Below, piece by piece: positions 22,045-33,169 of a stretch of DNA of 64,000 nt; position 1 is the first letter of the stretch, and every line of letters begins with the position of its first letter. The notes under the pieces are model-generated. The model saw nothing but the letters and a program-made list of their open reading frames with translations, did no database searches and was not told the DNA's origin. Position numbers and translations under genes: made by a program. The stretch is from the NCBI GenBank assembly GCA_018398585.1, contig JAGTTD010000019.1, positions 4,005,702-4,069,701 on the forward strand, in the 5' to 3' direction. The DNA comes from Simmondsia chinensis. Lineage: Eukaryota; Streptophyta; Magnoliopsida; Caryophyllales; Simmondsiaceae.

Positions 22045-23225
22045 ATAAGCTATATTTTTTGAAAAATACTTTCCAGATAAAATTATTTTATCTGTTTATT
22101 TTTGTATATGATAGGATAACGATTCTGATATTCATATTACTTTTAGTATTTTCTGCAATGACAGAGCACTCAAAAATTTTTTTTTAAAATCGGTAACGTC
22201 ATTACATTGGAGGCGGGAAAAAGGTACCTCGAACCTAGAACTCCGAGAATGGCCTAGAGCATCCCCAATCACTGGTGCACAATTAGACAGGTAATTATAG
22301 GACTTGGCTTATAAATATACCCATCAAACGCCCACGAACAATGAGCATTCTCGACACATCTCCCATGGCCACAAAGAGAAAATCGGGAATCATGTACCTT
22401 CATAACCTATCTAAGGAATTGTTAACAATCGACCAAGCGCTATACTTTGTAGTCGTTACGAATACTTCTTTAATTTCTAATAAAGAAGTAGATTCAAAAG
22501 CAATGAAGTTTAAGCCTTAAGCTTCTTATCTTTTACTCAGTGTCGATAATATTTAGTTATTATAACTAAAGTCTTATTCAATTATTCTTTTTGTAACTAG
22601 TGCATTACTAAAAAGTAGAAGAGAAATTTCAACACCTAATGCACTGAAGAGTTGAAAATCCAACAACAAATTTCAAATCAAAGAATGACCCACTTTATTG
22701 CAAATTTGTATGCCTAACCACAATGCAATGTTTCATATGATACTCTATTTTTTTAGTTTTTTATTTTTAAAAGTAAATGTTAAACTATAAAAGATAACTT
22801 TTTATTTTATTTTCCAATGTCTAATTTATCCAAATACTAAAAATTGGTTAAAGACTTTCAAATTTTAATGAAAATAGTGAGCGAAAATAAAAGTAAAATA
22901 CAAACAAAGTTTGAGATAAAGGTGTTGATGTACGGGTTTGTTTCTCAACTCCGTGGCTACAGGTTTTGTGTTTAAATTTTATAACTTCCTCTCGAAAGTA
23001 TTGATTTCTCTCTTTACAGTATAATGTGAAAAAGAATACAAATAGACCTTAAGCGTTATGTTTGGAAGTCAAAAGGCAAAGAAAGTAGTTTAACCATTCA
23101 GTATGGTATCCCACTAATCAGATCCATGCACTCCAAAATCAAAATTAGGTTAGCAACAACAAATCAACACGAAAAAGACACTGAAAAATGGCTAAGTATG
23201 GACATCAGCAGATAAGAGGGGTAGG
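22045..23225. other. AT-rich spacer
   Basis: I see no gene, terminal repeats or known element. Confidence 0.45.
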
Positions 23226-23436
23226 GCCGGATATAACCCCAAGCAATTTCAGTAATCAAGTGGGTCTCCAAATTTTAGGGGCCCCGAGATTTTGGGGATT
23301 ATGATTTTTTTAAGGTACTAGTTGTTAATATTAACAATTTTTGAGATGAGAGCTTTTATAAATTGTTGTATATGAGAGGCCCTATTTGAAATTTTTGTTT
23401 GGAGCCCCTAAAATGTCAGGAACGACTCTAAAGAGA
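23226..23436. mobile_element. hAT-like non-autonomous element, copy 2 (GGGGCCC family)
   Basis: Begins near TAGGGCCGGATATAACCCC and ends near GTCAGGAACGACTCTA. It shares the TTTTAGGGGCCCC core, the T-rich centre and the GGAGCCCCTAAAATGTCAGG end with 10571-10762. No clear target duplication. Confidence 0.5.
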
Positions 23437-24060
23437 GGGTCTGATAGGATCACAGAGTATCATAATATGTCACTGTATACATATATATATAAAATAAATA
23501 CTGTCTTCAATAAATTTTTATATATAAGGTATATTTTCAACTTCACCCACACATTACGAGTGACGAGCGAGTTATATTTTAAGATTAGTTAAAATGCCAA
23601 GGAAGTCCTAGTTGTAAAACAATACTGATATAGGACACATAGTGAAGGAGTTCACGGAGCAACTGGATCGTCCGAAGTCTAAACAGTAGAGCAGAAAAAA
23701 TGAAATATAGCTGACTTAAAATAAGTATAACTTTGGATAAAGGTGTTATGGGGATTCATTACATATCAAAACGTAGCTCTTAGAACAAACTATGGAAAGC
23801 CAGTGCTTTGCATAGACCCATCTGTTTTGCCCAAATCAACTCTAGACGTTTTTTCGAGCCATTTTAGTGCTTTTCCACTACCTCAGGGGCACTTATGTAG
23901 TTTTGCATTTTTAAAGTTTTGATACCTAAATTCTCATAAATAATCTACTTTTGTTTGCTTATTCTGAAATTTTCTCAATATAAAAGCCTAACTTTGTCGG
24001 TCACGTTATCTCAATATGTGTTCAATATCAAGTTTTATATTTCTATTCTGTATCAACCAT
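23437..24060. other. AT-rich spacer
   Basis: Short (TA)n at 23480-23500. Nothing else recognised. Confidence 0.45.
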
Positions 24061-24193
24061 AACAACCAAGTACCTCAAAAAGGCTCCCACCAAGATAGAG
24101 TTTGAGGAGGATAAGAAGTATGTAGCTTTACCCTCTACAGGGTATTGCCCCGTAGAGAGATTGTTTCCGAAAGAGCCCCAACCTTGATAAAGA
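24061..24193 (-). mobile_element. Diverged copy of the LINE/SINE tail
   Basis: On the - strand: AAGGTTGGGGCTCTTTCGGA, then GGGAGCC and a GTACTTGGTTGTT end. It is the shared tail with many changes. The head is missing, so LINE or SINE origin cannot be decided. Confidence 0.7.
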
Positions 24194-24624
24194 AGAAATA
24201 GAATACCGAAGGGGTCCTAAATTCACAACTTTGCTCTGCTGTCAACGCTTAGTAACCTAAAGAAAGGAAAGAAATAGATGGGAAGACCAGATAAGATTCA
24301 AAAGGTGCTTAAAGCCAAAAGTGAAGTGATTATTGACACAATTATTTGATCTAAACACCTGGGAATCACTAAGTATAACAGATCAACTTCTGCAATATTT
24401 TATACATATATACAAAATCTAGATCTGGACTCAGACATTAAGTATTGGAACTGGGTACCATTACATTTTCTTTTTCATTACTCCTACCTAATTCACCTTA
24501 ATAATGTCTTATTTCCCTGCAACTTTGAGGGATTAAATCTAAATCAACTGGGATTTCATGTGGGACTGCACAAGAGAGGGAAAACAAGTCATTTTGAATG
24601 CACGGTTGACATAGGCAGTAGGAT
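24194..24624. other. Spacer
   Basis: Nothing recognised. Confidence 0.4.
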
Positions 24625-24700
24625 ATGAACAATGTACTGAGCAAGGCTGGCTAAACCACAAATCAGATAGAAGTTGTTTTGGGACAATTGGTTTTTCATG

Positions 24701-24921
24701 TGGTATTAGAGCCTCGATGACCAATAGATCACGTGTTCGACTCCCAACAGCCACTGCTCTTAATAATTTCAGCATAAAGTATGAGGTGGACATATGTGCT
24801 ATCCATGTTTTAAGCCCAAGAAGCATTCGTGTCGTGTGAGGGGGGCATGTTAGAGGTATTAAATCATTCATGAACCTTAACCCGTCAGCTTGAGCTTTTC
24901 CGAGAGATGGTTTCCTTGACA
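24701..24921 (+). mobile_element. TRIM copy with clear 3' LTR
   Basis: Primer site TGGTATTAGAGCC at 24701, then a T-arm-like GATCACGTGTTCGACTCC, a polypurine tract (GTGAGGGGGGC) and a 74-bp 3' LTR (24848-24921, TGTTAGAGG to TTGACA). The 5' LTR, expected at about 24625-24698, is eroded. Only its last bases (ATTGGTTTTTCA) are recognisable. Confidence 0.65.
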
Positions 24922-25687
24922 GTTATGGGTAACGGATTTTGAGCTAGTAACTTTACTCTTGTAACGACCTCCAAAATACAGATGTTCTATTTAATATATA
25001 TAATACGAAGCCTGAAGATATATATGTCATGATTATATATGAACATTACATGTCCCTTACATGTCCCACTGAACATGGTGCAAGAACTAAAGATTCTTAT
25101 GGCAAGGAGGTCTTCACATGCAAGCTTGATAACTGGCTGTTTAATAAACAATGGCAGACAAGACTGAATGAACCAAGCCATTTACAGAGTAATATTCTTG
25201 GCAATGCAAAATTACTAATTGCCAGAGTAAGATCGTAGTTTTCAAGGTAATTTTGTAGCTCTTATTTTTTGTAAGTCGTATCATTACTCTGTCAATAACA
25301 ATTTAACCTGCTAATTGTCGTCAAAATTTCCTGCACTTTTCCCCTGTGGGTAGAAGCTTCTCGAGAACTCCAGGAGACGAAGAACTTCATTTAGTTTCCT
25401 CAAGAATGGTAAAGTCAGATAAGCAAGCATGCTTCTCCCCATAAACGTTATTGCAATGTATGGATTGGCTTCCAAATAAGTTACGTTAACCTGGTATGAG
25501 AGTTTAACACGAGCATATGTTTAAAGGTCTACTTGACTCTTTTCTAAGACTTTTCTTGTGTTTCTAGCTCATTTGGAACGTCCGAGTGACATATCAATAT
25601 CCAAGTGCCTCTATCAGAAACGAGTACTTATGAGCAATAATGGACTATTGTGTTGTGTCTCAAATTTTCTTTTTAGTCTGAATTTAG
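24922..25687. other. Spacer with one unresolved ORF
   Basis: A 69-codon + strand ORF (25029-25238) has a natural-looking composition (GKEVFTCKLDNWLFNKQWQT), but I recognise no family and see no promoter or clear splice signals. It could be an isolated exon. PBS-like TGGTATGAGAG at about 25492 hints at an old LTR element in this area. Confidence 0.3.
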
Positions 25688-25707
25688 AAGAGGAGATCTG
25701 TGGTAAA

Positions 25708-25944
25708 AAGCAAAATACCCAGTGCCTCAAGGGCTCCCGCCTACGCAGGGTCTAGGGAGGGCGGATGTACGCAGCCTTCCCCCTTCAGGGTGTTAACCTA
25801 AAGAGAGGCTGTTTCCCAGTGCCCCTAGCCTGAGAGTGAGGACTTCCCAGGAGGTCACTCATCCTCATACTACTCTCGCCCAAGCACGCTTAACTTCGGA
25901 GTTCTAATGGGATCCGGTGACGGCGTGTTGGTGCCCTCTTTGGT
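25708..25944 (-). mobile_element. 5S rRNA-derived SINE, full length, best preserved
   Basis: Insertion of 237 bp between two exact 20-bp duplications (25688-25707 and 25945-25964). On the - strand it reads ACCAAAGAGGGCACCAACAC, then a near-perfect 5S core (ACCGGATCCCATTAGAACTC, AAGCGTGCTTGGGCGAGAGT, GTGACCTCCTGGGAAGTCC). A short junction (CTCACTCTCAGG) follows and then the tail, ending CACTGGGTATTTTGCTT. With its long, perfect target duplication and intact promoter boxes it is among the youngest copies. Confidence 0.93.
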
Positions 25945-25964
25945 AAGAGGAGATCTGTGGTAAA

Positions 25965-27617
25965 GCAGGGAAACCAAGCCTTTTCATGGACCTTATATAT
26001 ACGGTTGGATCAATATACCCGTTATCTCTAGAGTTTTCCTGTGTTCCTCTACATATACTCTTCTTTGTATGGCGTTTGCCTAGTGAGAGAGGCTTTGTGA
26101 ACTACTTGTAATCCTCTATCCTAGATCTAGTGAAACTTTAATCTTTCCACCAATGGGTTTTCTCTCATTTGAGAATTTTTCGCATAATTCACTGTGTTAT
26201 GGTATTTATTTATCTCCTCTTAATTTCTCTCAGATTTACAAATTGCTATCTAAATCGAACTAGATCTTAGGTATTTTGTCTAAGATGGGCAAAGAACTAT
26301 CTATAGCTATCCATATCCATATCCATATCCATACTAGTTCTTATGGAAGCTGACAGTAGTGCTACTAACAACGGAGTTAGATACACAGATCCAAGGATCT
26401 ATGAAAGAAGTCTTATACTGATTGTCAGCCTTTGCATTTTTCAACAAGTTCAGCATGAGGAAGATGAACGGGTAGAACAATTCTACCAACCTCTTTAACA
26501 CGGAGCAAATCTAGAGATCACTTACCCAAAAAGCTGAAAAAGAATGCAATGTAGCACAACTTAGTAATCGAAAATGAAACTCAACAATGATTCTCCGTGA
26601 CTGAAAACAATGAATCACGAAACTATATTTACAAGGAAAGAACTAATCCCTAAGAAAGGTAAAAACTCAAATAGGAAATTACTTCTTTGAAAAATGAGAT
26701 AAGAAATTACTAAACTAAATAAAATTTTGTTGCATCATTCTCCCTCGTAAAATAGTGCGATTGATGTTCGATTTGTGGCTATGACCTTGAACTGGTTTGG
26801 GGATTGGGATTAGAGTTTTCGGGTGGAGTACAAGGTCGATTTAAGGTTTGAAAGTCCAATCAAAGGTAATTTGTGGTTCTAAGGTTTTTCATTCTCGGGC
26901 TCAAAGTTTTATTTGAACTTGGGTAAGGGTTTCGTGTGGGAACGATGGCAGGGGTGACTAGTTGGTGGTGGGTGGTGGAGGTCTAGTGGTGAAGTGGTGA
27001 TAAGTTGATGTTTAACATAAGATAAGATAAATATTAACTCAAATAGAAAGCTACTCCCCTAAAACAATAAGATAAAATACTAAAATAAATAAAATTGTTT
27101 TGCATCACAATGTTTCATACCGCTATGAACACGGAGATGGAGCAGAGGAGTTAGCTATGAACTATGAGTCATAACATTCAAGAGCTCCACAGAATTTAAC
27201 GAGTTGCTAATCCCATTTCCCCAAAGAAAAAATGAAACAAGAAAACAAAGGAGGCTATGCAATGAAGAAATTCCTCATATATGCTTGATACGAGATTAAT
27301 TGACTCAAAATCAAAATGGCTATAATTGAAGTTCCGCAAAAAAAAATGAGAACGTTTCATTACTATGTACAATAATACATGCACATTCCTGCAGAAGAGA
27401 AACATGCTCCATTCATGAAAAAGTGACACTTATGTAAATCAGAGGTTAGAAACCTCTTGAAAACTTAGCAATAAGATGCATTAATCATCTTTAACATACG
27501 TATACAAGTCCTAGAAGTATATATTCAGATCAAATAACCTTCTATCGATGCGTTCATATCTCAATAAAGATGTAAAGGGAAAAGTCATACCTTCATCTTC
27601 CCAATTGAATTTCAAGC
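25965..27617. other. Spacer with LTR-like text and microsatellite
   Basis: 25990-26240 has the style of a copia LTR 3' part (CTTGTAATCCTCTATCC, TTTCCACCAATGGG), but no partner was found. A (CCATAT)n microsatellite lies at about 26303-26334. Two similar stretches (26680-26745 and 27035-27110, both AATAAAATT..GTTTTGCATCA-like) suggest an old duplicated element. The last 150-300 bases should hold the 3' UTR of the gene at 27618. Confidence 0.35.
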
Positions 27618-29357
27618 TCACCCATTAAGATAAGATGCTTGGCATTGTAATTGCCACTCCATCCAATCACGAAAGTCGAAACTACTAGCACAATCTAACA
27701 GTGCATTCTGCTGTTGTTCGTATCGACAAATGTAATTTAACCCAACAAGTAGCTCACAGATAGCTGCTTCCATCTTTTCTCTGTCCGCAAAATACAGTGT
27801 CTGCAGTAGCAGGACGTTCGTTCTTGTTACAATTTGCTGTTGCTCGAAATTGCGCTCGCTTTGCCATCTGATCATGTTATGTGCCAAAGGGGCCAGCCAT
27901 TTCAAGATCCCATCTAAAGTTTCCTTCCAATCATGCGCTAATGGAGCGTCATATATTCCCATGTTTCTGCAATATGACTTGAGATTTTTCCTCAAAGACT
28001 TTCTCAAGCTTGAAGGTAACATTTGATACAAGTCATCCCTAGCTTCTTCACCTACTAAATGTGGGTACTGAAGAAACTTCTCAATGACTATTATGACATT
28101 AGCATAATGCAAAGCTAGGGCTGACCCGCCAACAGTTGATGGAGTAGCATGAACGGCTAATTGACTTTTAGGCCCGAATTGTGAACCGTTTGTTGTGCAC
28201 TTTAGTTGTCTTTTGTCTCTGAGAGTTGAGCAACGCGAATAACCAGATTTATCTCTCTGCAGGTTGTTCACCACATTGCAACGACTAGAGACTTGGCTGT
28301 TGGAATCATTGTAACCTACATCCTCATCACCATCATCATCTATTCTCGATGTGGAACTGCTTATACTGAGGCACTCCATAAAGATCCTACCAGGGCTGGG
28401 CCCACATGGGAAAGTATAATCATGTTGAAGCAAATCTATGTCCTTTCTTTGCACCTCAACTCGAGGCCTAACATTCGCAACTCTTCTTTCAACTCTCTCA
28501 ATTGGTGAAGAACCATTCTTTAGTGGAAGAGAACGCTGCGCATTAAGCTTCTTGTTACCCTTCACACATTCCTCCTTCAATGGCGACGACATCAAACCCC
28601 CACCCACCGAAACTTGAGAACCAAAAACAACACAAATCCGAGCATAAAGGGTGCAAACTGTCCTCCCCAACAACTCAACAATCTTATCATAAGTCTGATT
28701 CCACAATGAAACATCCTTCAAATGACACACATCTTGCCTCTGCCATACCAATTTCTGTTCGAGCGCTCTCCTACTCTCCTCATACTGATTCATCTGAAAC
28801 TTCTTACTAGTTTGTTCTAACTCATTCAAAACCTCCATTTCTGTATACAGATTTGCTGTTGCGCCCACATACCTCTCCATCCTCTTAATCATACCCTCCA
28901 TATCCTTAACCAAAAACCCTAATTCACTCACATCAATCACTCCCCCAACAACATCTGCATAAACATGCTCAAACCCTTGAAGAGCTGGCTCATTACACTT
29001 CTTCCCTAACCTAGATACAACCTCAGCAACCCTATTCAAATCATCAAGTTTCTCATCAAAAGCAAGCTCCAAAAGCAAAGATTCATCAGAAGCAACCAAC
29101 TTTTTGACCCCCTCTGACTTCACAATCTCATTTTTAAGGCTAGAAATCTCTTGGTCAGACAATGACTTATGCAAATGTACAATCTTTGACATCACATTAG
29201 CTACCTCAAACGACAAAATCCCAATTTTTCTCTTCTGGGTTTTGTTGGGGGCTTTGTTAATTGAACACTGATGTGAAAAAAGTGAGTTCTTGAGATTGCT
29301 ACTTACCTGGTTGCCCATCCTCAACAACCAAGGCTCAGCAACCATTTCTCCCCTCAA
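27618..29357 (-). CDS. DUF3475/DUF668 protein, PSI-like family
   Basis: A single uninterrupted frame of 579 codons on the - strand, ending in TGA. DUF3475 spans about residues 45-101 (IGILSFEVANVMSKIVHLHK, SEGVKKLVASDE). A helical region follows (about 102-245; RLGKKC, GFEHVYADVVG), then a variable, S/D/N-rich linker (about 250-405) and DUF668 at about 411-500 (LALHYANVIIVIEKFLQYPH, DDLYQMLPSSLRKSLRKNLK). This domain pair defines the plant family that includes the PSK SIMULATOR (PSI) proteins, growth regulators linked to phytosulfokine signalling. This member is closer to the intronless, uncharacterised DUF668 branch, so a PSI function is not shown. Start: Met1 or Met5 (MVAEPW) fits the family best. 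Met14 would give MGNQVS, an N-myristoylation-like start. The gene looks intact and under constraint. Confidence 0.93.
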   Translation of the reverse strand: MRGEMVAEPWLLRMGNQVSSNLKNSLFSHQCSINKAPNKTQKRKIGILSFEVANVMSKIVHLHKSLSDQEISSLKNEIVKSEGVKKLVASDESLLLELAFDEKLDDLNRVAEVVSRLGKKCNEPALQGFEHVYADVVGGVIDVSELGFLVKDMEGMIKRMERYVGATANLYTEMEVLNELEQTSKKFQMNQYEESRRALEQKLVWQRQDVCHLKDVSLWNQTYDKIVELLGRTVCTLYARICVVFGSQVSVGGGLMSSPLKEECVKGNKKLNAQRSLPLKNGSSPIERVERRVANVRPRVEVQRKDIDLLQHDYTFPCGPSPGRIFMECLSISSSTSRIDDDGDEDVGYNDSNSQVSSRCNVVNNLQRDKSGYSRCSTLRDKRQLKCTTNGSQFGPKSQLAVHATPSTVGGSALALHYANVIIVIEKFLQYPHLVGEEARDDLYQMLPSSLRKSLRKNLKSYCRNMGIYDAPLAHDWKETLDGILKWLAPLAHNMIRWQSERNFEQQQIVTRTNVLLLQTLYFADREKMEAAICELLVGLNYICRYEQQQNALLDCASSFDFRDWMEWQLQCQASYLNG

Positions 29358-29760
29358 AAGAGAGAAAATTTGAGATCTGGGTCTCTCTTTTTACACTTCT
29401 AACAACAAATTTCCCTCAAAAACCAAAGAAAAAACGCAAAGAAACATTAAAAACTTGTGCTCTGCACGGCAATTAGTATAAAGAAGCCATTTTTTTGTGG
29501 ACAAAAGGTCGAACACTTAATCGAATAGCTACGAAGGGGGGGTTAGCGTCAAGGGCGCATGTTAGCGAAAGGCATTGATGGAAGGGCAGAGAGGAATGGA
29601 GTTAAGGTAGAGAGAGAAAGAGGGGGAGAGATGGAGGGAAAGGAATTGATTGCAGCGCTGCGTTTTCAGATACGATTCTTCTTCTTCTCTCTCTCTCTCT
29701 CTCTTATGTAGGGGTATAGAGAGAGAAAGATTACATATTTTATCATATAAAGTTATAATT
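29358..29760 (-). promoter_or_regulatory. 5' UTR and proximal promoter of the DUF668 gene
   Basis: A (CT)n tract on the + strand at about 29677-29704 gives a (GA)n tract upstream of the start codon on the coding strand, a common plant core-promoter or 5' UTR feature. AT-rich sequence with possible TATA elements lies beyond it (29725-29760). I cannot fix the transcription start. A MULE-MITE begins only about 445 bases upstream of the ATG. Confidence 0.5.
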
Positions 29761-29802
29761 TTTAATAATTTAAAAAAAAATATTATTGTCAAATAAAATT
29801 AC

Positions 29803-30188
29803 GGGTTATTTATATCAAAGGTTTCTACACTTTGTCAATTGTGTTAATTTAATTCTAATACTTTAATTGTGTCAATTTAGTCATTGAACAATTTAAAATG
29901 TGACAATTTAGTTCTTTTGATCAAATTTAAGTTAAATTAATGTCTTAATTTTGAATGAAAAAATTATGTTAGATGCAAGCAACTATTATAAATTTATCCG
30001 TTTACTCAATTTAACCCAATTTGTGGCCAAACCATTTAAAAATTTATTAAAAACTTAACATAAAAATCTCTTTAATGACCAAATTGATACATTTTGAATT
30101 ATATATGGATTAAATTGACACAATTAAAAGTACAAAGACTAAATTGACACAGTAGACAAAGTAAAGGGACCTTTAGCATAAATAACCC
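29803..30188. mobile_element. Mutator-like MITE, family A, copy 1
   Basis: 386 bp, from GGGTTATTTATATCAAAGG to CCTTTAGCATAAATAACCC, inverted ends. The 9-bp flanks TAAAATTAC and TAAAATTAA agree at 8 of 9 positions. The interior repeats CAATTTAGT and AAATTGACAC words in opposite orientations, so it can fold. It sits in the upstream region of the DUF668 gene. It is non-coding and would depend on a Mutator-like transposase elsewhere. Confidence 0.8.
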
Positions 30189-30197
30189 TAAAATTAA

Positions 30198-31086
30198 TAT
30201 TATTAAAGTAAAATTACAATTTTTAAGGTAATTTTATAGTTTGTAAATTATTATTATTATAACAATGACAATTTTTACTTTATCAATAACAACTCCGTAA
30301 ATTTATTAGTATCATTAAATGACATAAAAAAATTTTGCATCAATACTACATATGAATTAAAATTTTTCCTTTTTAAAGATCTTCATTCTCCTTGAATTTA
30401 TAGATTATCATTTTATCTTGTTCTTTCTAAAATCTTTACTCCTTCATCTAATTCTATATCAATTTGAGAAGTTTAATTTATTATGAAGTCAGCTCTCTTC
30501 TCTTTATTTAAATATAAATAAATCATTACATACGCAAACTATATTTTTTATTTATATTAATGATATAATTTATCAATTATAAAATATAAATACAATTATT
30601 TAAAACTTAATTACTCATCGATATCTCATGGACAAACTCTAGCCTATTTTAAATTTGATATAACAAACTATATAATATAATTATTTTTAATAAATACACC
30701 AGATCTTTAACGTGTCCCCAAAGCTTTTTTTTTCCTTTTTTTTTTTAGTGGGGAAATGTGGCCCAAGTATTTTGAGTTTATTTAATGCACTATTTGAATT
30801 CCATTTACAAATAAAATTGGCCATTTTGTTTCCTTTTGGCTTGACTTATTTCATTTGGACCGACTTTCTTGTCGAACAATTATATTTCATATACATATTT
30901 TTAGAGTTTTTCCTAGCCGTTTAATTCCATTTGGTTTACGATTAAAGTTTCTTTCATCGTGTTTGCATCATATGTTGTACAAATATATAACGATAAAAAT
31001 AACTTTAATTTTTGTGATAGTGCTGTTAGTTTTTCTCAAAAATAAGGTTGTATTTCTTATCATAGATAGAGAAAATACTTAAGTTC
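30198..31086. other. Very AT-rich spacer
   Basis: Nothing recognised. Several short ORFs here are low-complexity F/L/I translations of T-rich sequence. Confidence 0.45.
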
Positions 31087-31103
31087 TAATTTTATACTCC
31101 AAT

Positions 31104-31348
31104 AGAAAGGAAATGAACATAACCAGTACTTCAAGGGCTCCCGCCTACGCAGGGTCTGGGGGAGGCGGATGTACGTAGTTTTCCCCCTTCAGGGTGTTAT
31201 CCTGAAGAAAGGTTGTTTCCCAGTGCCCTCAACTTGAGAGTGAGGACTTCCTATGAGATCACCCAACCTGGTACTACTCCCGCCCAAGCAAGCTTAACTT
31301 CGGAGTTCTAATGGAATCCGGTGACGGCATGTTGGTACCCTCTTTGGT
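31104..31348 (-). mobile_element. 5S rRNA-derived SINE, full length
   Basis: Insertion of 245 bp with an exact 17-bp duplication (TAATTTTATACTCCAAT, 31087-31103 and 31349-31365). On the - strand: ACCAAAGAGGGTACCAACAT, the 5S core (GGATTCCATTAGAACTCCGA and following), short junction, and tail ending GGTTATGTTCATTTCC. Box A and box C are intact apart from a few changes. Confidence 0.92.
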
Positions 31349-31410
31349 TAATTTTATACTCCAATCACAACTAATTTTCGAATGGACCAAATACATATGC
31401 ACATAAATTT

Positions 31411-32501
31411 TGACTTTTTTACCAAAGTGGCATACCTTTTAAAATAAAATTACCAAATTGACATATCTACAAAAATATTTACCAAAATGGTACCTTTTAC
31501 TGTATATTTGTCCAAGTACGCCGTTTCAAATGGCGTACAATGAACAATGCAATTTTTTTTTAAATTTACGGAAGCACATATAATTTGTATTTAAAAAATT
31601 ATTGTATTAAAACTATTTTACATAAAGAATTTAAAATTTTAATAATTTTTAAATACAATAAACTTTAAAAATTTTTTTTAGTAAGTACATTAACTTCATC
31701 ATAATATTATATATGTATCATCTTTCTGATTGTTACGTCATCTGCCACATATTCTTTTTGACTATCATATTATTTTTTCGAGTAATTGTTCTAGTCACTT
31801 ATAAACAGTTGATACCTTTCCTGGTCCTTTTCTAAATGTTATTTTTCTTTTTGGTCGTTTTTGCAAAGTATGTTGCACTTACTGTGTATAATATCATTTT
31901 CGAAAACTTTCACCATTTATGTTTTCTTCATCTAAAAATCAATGCATAATTTTCAAGTATATGATTCGGTTCAACAAAAATTTAACAAATATCTAAATGA
32001 TGAAATGACCTATATATATTATCGTTATTACTTACTATGTTAAATATATTAAATAGAAAGAAACATACATTCTCAATGCCCCAAGGCCCCCCGCTTATGC
32101 AAGGTCTGGGCGGTGGATGTACACAGCCTTCCCCCTTGAGGGTGCTACTCTGTCGAGAGGCTGTTTACGAGTACCCCCAGACCCTACATAGGCGAGTGAC
32201 CTCCTAGGAAGTCCTCGTGTTGTATCCCTCAGGTTGGGGGCATTTAAAAAATAAATTTTAATATTTATTTTATATTTAAAAAATTATTAAAATTTTAAAT
32301 TATTTATTAAAATAGTTTTAATACAATAATTTTTTAAATACAAATTAGCTGTGCTTCCATGAAAAAAACTATTGTTCATTGTATGCCGTTTGAAACTGCG
32401 TACTTTGACTAATGTATGCCATTTTGGTAAATATTTTTATGGGTATATGCCCATTTGCTAATTTTTTTTAAAAAGGTATGCCACTTTGATAAAAAAAAGT
32501 C
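31411..32501. mobile_element. Mutator-like element with long terminal inverted repeats
   Basis: Exact 9-bp duplications (CATAAATTT at 31402-31410 and 32502-32510) flank a 1,091-bp element. Its arms of about 250-270 bp (31411-31680 and 32250-32501) are inverted copies: both start GACTTTTTT, then CAAAGTGGCATACC, ATTTACCAAAATGG and TTGTATTTAAAAAATTATTG. The 560-bp centre has no ORF of note. At its right side it carries a compound SINE (32067-32249) that abuts the right arm. The 9-bp duplication and long TIRs define the Mutator superfamily. No transposase, so non-autonomous. Confidence 0.87.
32067..32249. mobile_element. Compound, inverted 5S-SINE fragments inside the MULE
   Basis: The left part (32067-32179) is the shared tail on the - strand. 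It passes into a + strand piece of the tail (CCCCCAGACCCTACATAGGC) and then a + strand 5S 3' end with tail start (GTGACCTCCTAGGAAGTCCT, GTGTTGTATCCC, CAGGTTGGGGGC). At least two copies in opposite orientation, with the order of parts scrambled. No clean target duplication. Confidence 0.75.
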
Positions 32502-32510
32502 CATAAATTT

Positions 32511-33164
32511 ATTTTCAAAAAATTATTTTTAACCAAACAAAAAAATAATATAAAATTTTTTTAAACAAATATTTTGACATACGAAAATTTAAGGAAAAAA
32601 AGTAGTCTTTACTTTAAAACTTAATTGGTATATTTTAAACAACAATACCATGTATGTATCTCTTTAATTTTAATAATTTCATATTACTTCATATATTTTC
32701 TATTAAGAATTTGTATAGATCTTCCATAATAGAATATAGATGAAAATTATTGCTAAAAATTATTAAAAACCAATGAAACAAATGTAAGATTTGTTTTGTA
32801 TTTAGACTGGTTTGAGTTAGAATATATTGGTAGTTGTGTTGTGTTGTGTTCATTTCGATATAATGTTCAGTATGTGGGTTTGGTAAAAAGATTTGTAAAG
32901 AGCTGTCCTATGAGTGTTTTATTTGTGAGATTTTGTGTATGATGTCGTGTGAGGTTCACCGGAGCATGAAAGAAGTCATGTATGTGGTGCTTTTATCAGA
33001 GTTTGTGACTCTCGCTTTATGAATCTATATTGAGAAGTATAGGGGTCTCAATAAGATTTGATAAGTCCGAATTTGATATGGTGCAATAGCTACACTGCAA
33101 CCGGTGTTGCAAGGGTAGGGGAAGCTTGGTAATGGTATCAAGGTGGTATAGATGCTAGCGACCG
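32511..33164. other. AT-rich spacer
   Basis: Nothing recognised. Text before 33165 (CAAGGGTAGGGGAAGCTTGG) is unremarkable. CAACA at 33165-33169 is the copia-3 target. Confidence 0.45.
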
Positions 33165-33169
33165 CAACA

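Noticed and set aside
25708..25944. Cassandra TRIM (5S sequence inside LTRs)
   Set aside because: There are no paired LTRs and no primer site or polypurine tract, and target duplications vary from 11 to 20 bp instead of 5 bp. That indicates target-primed retroposition.
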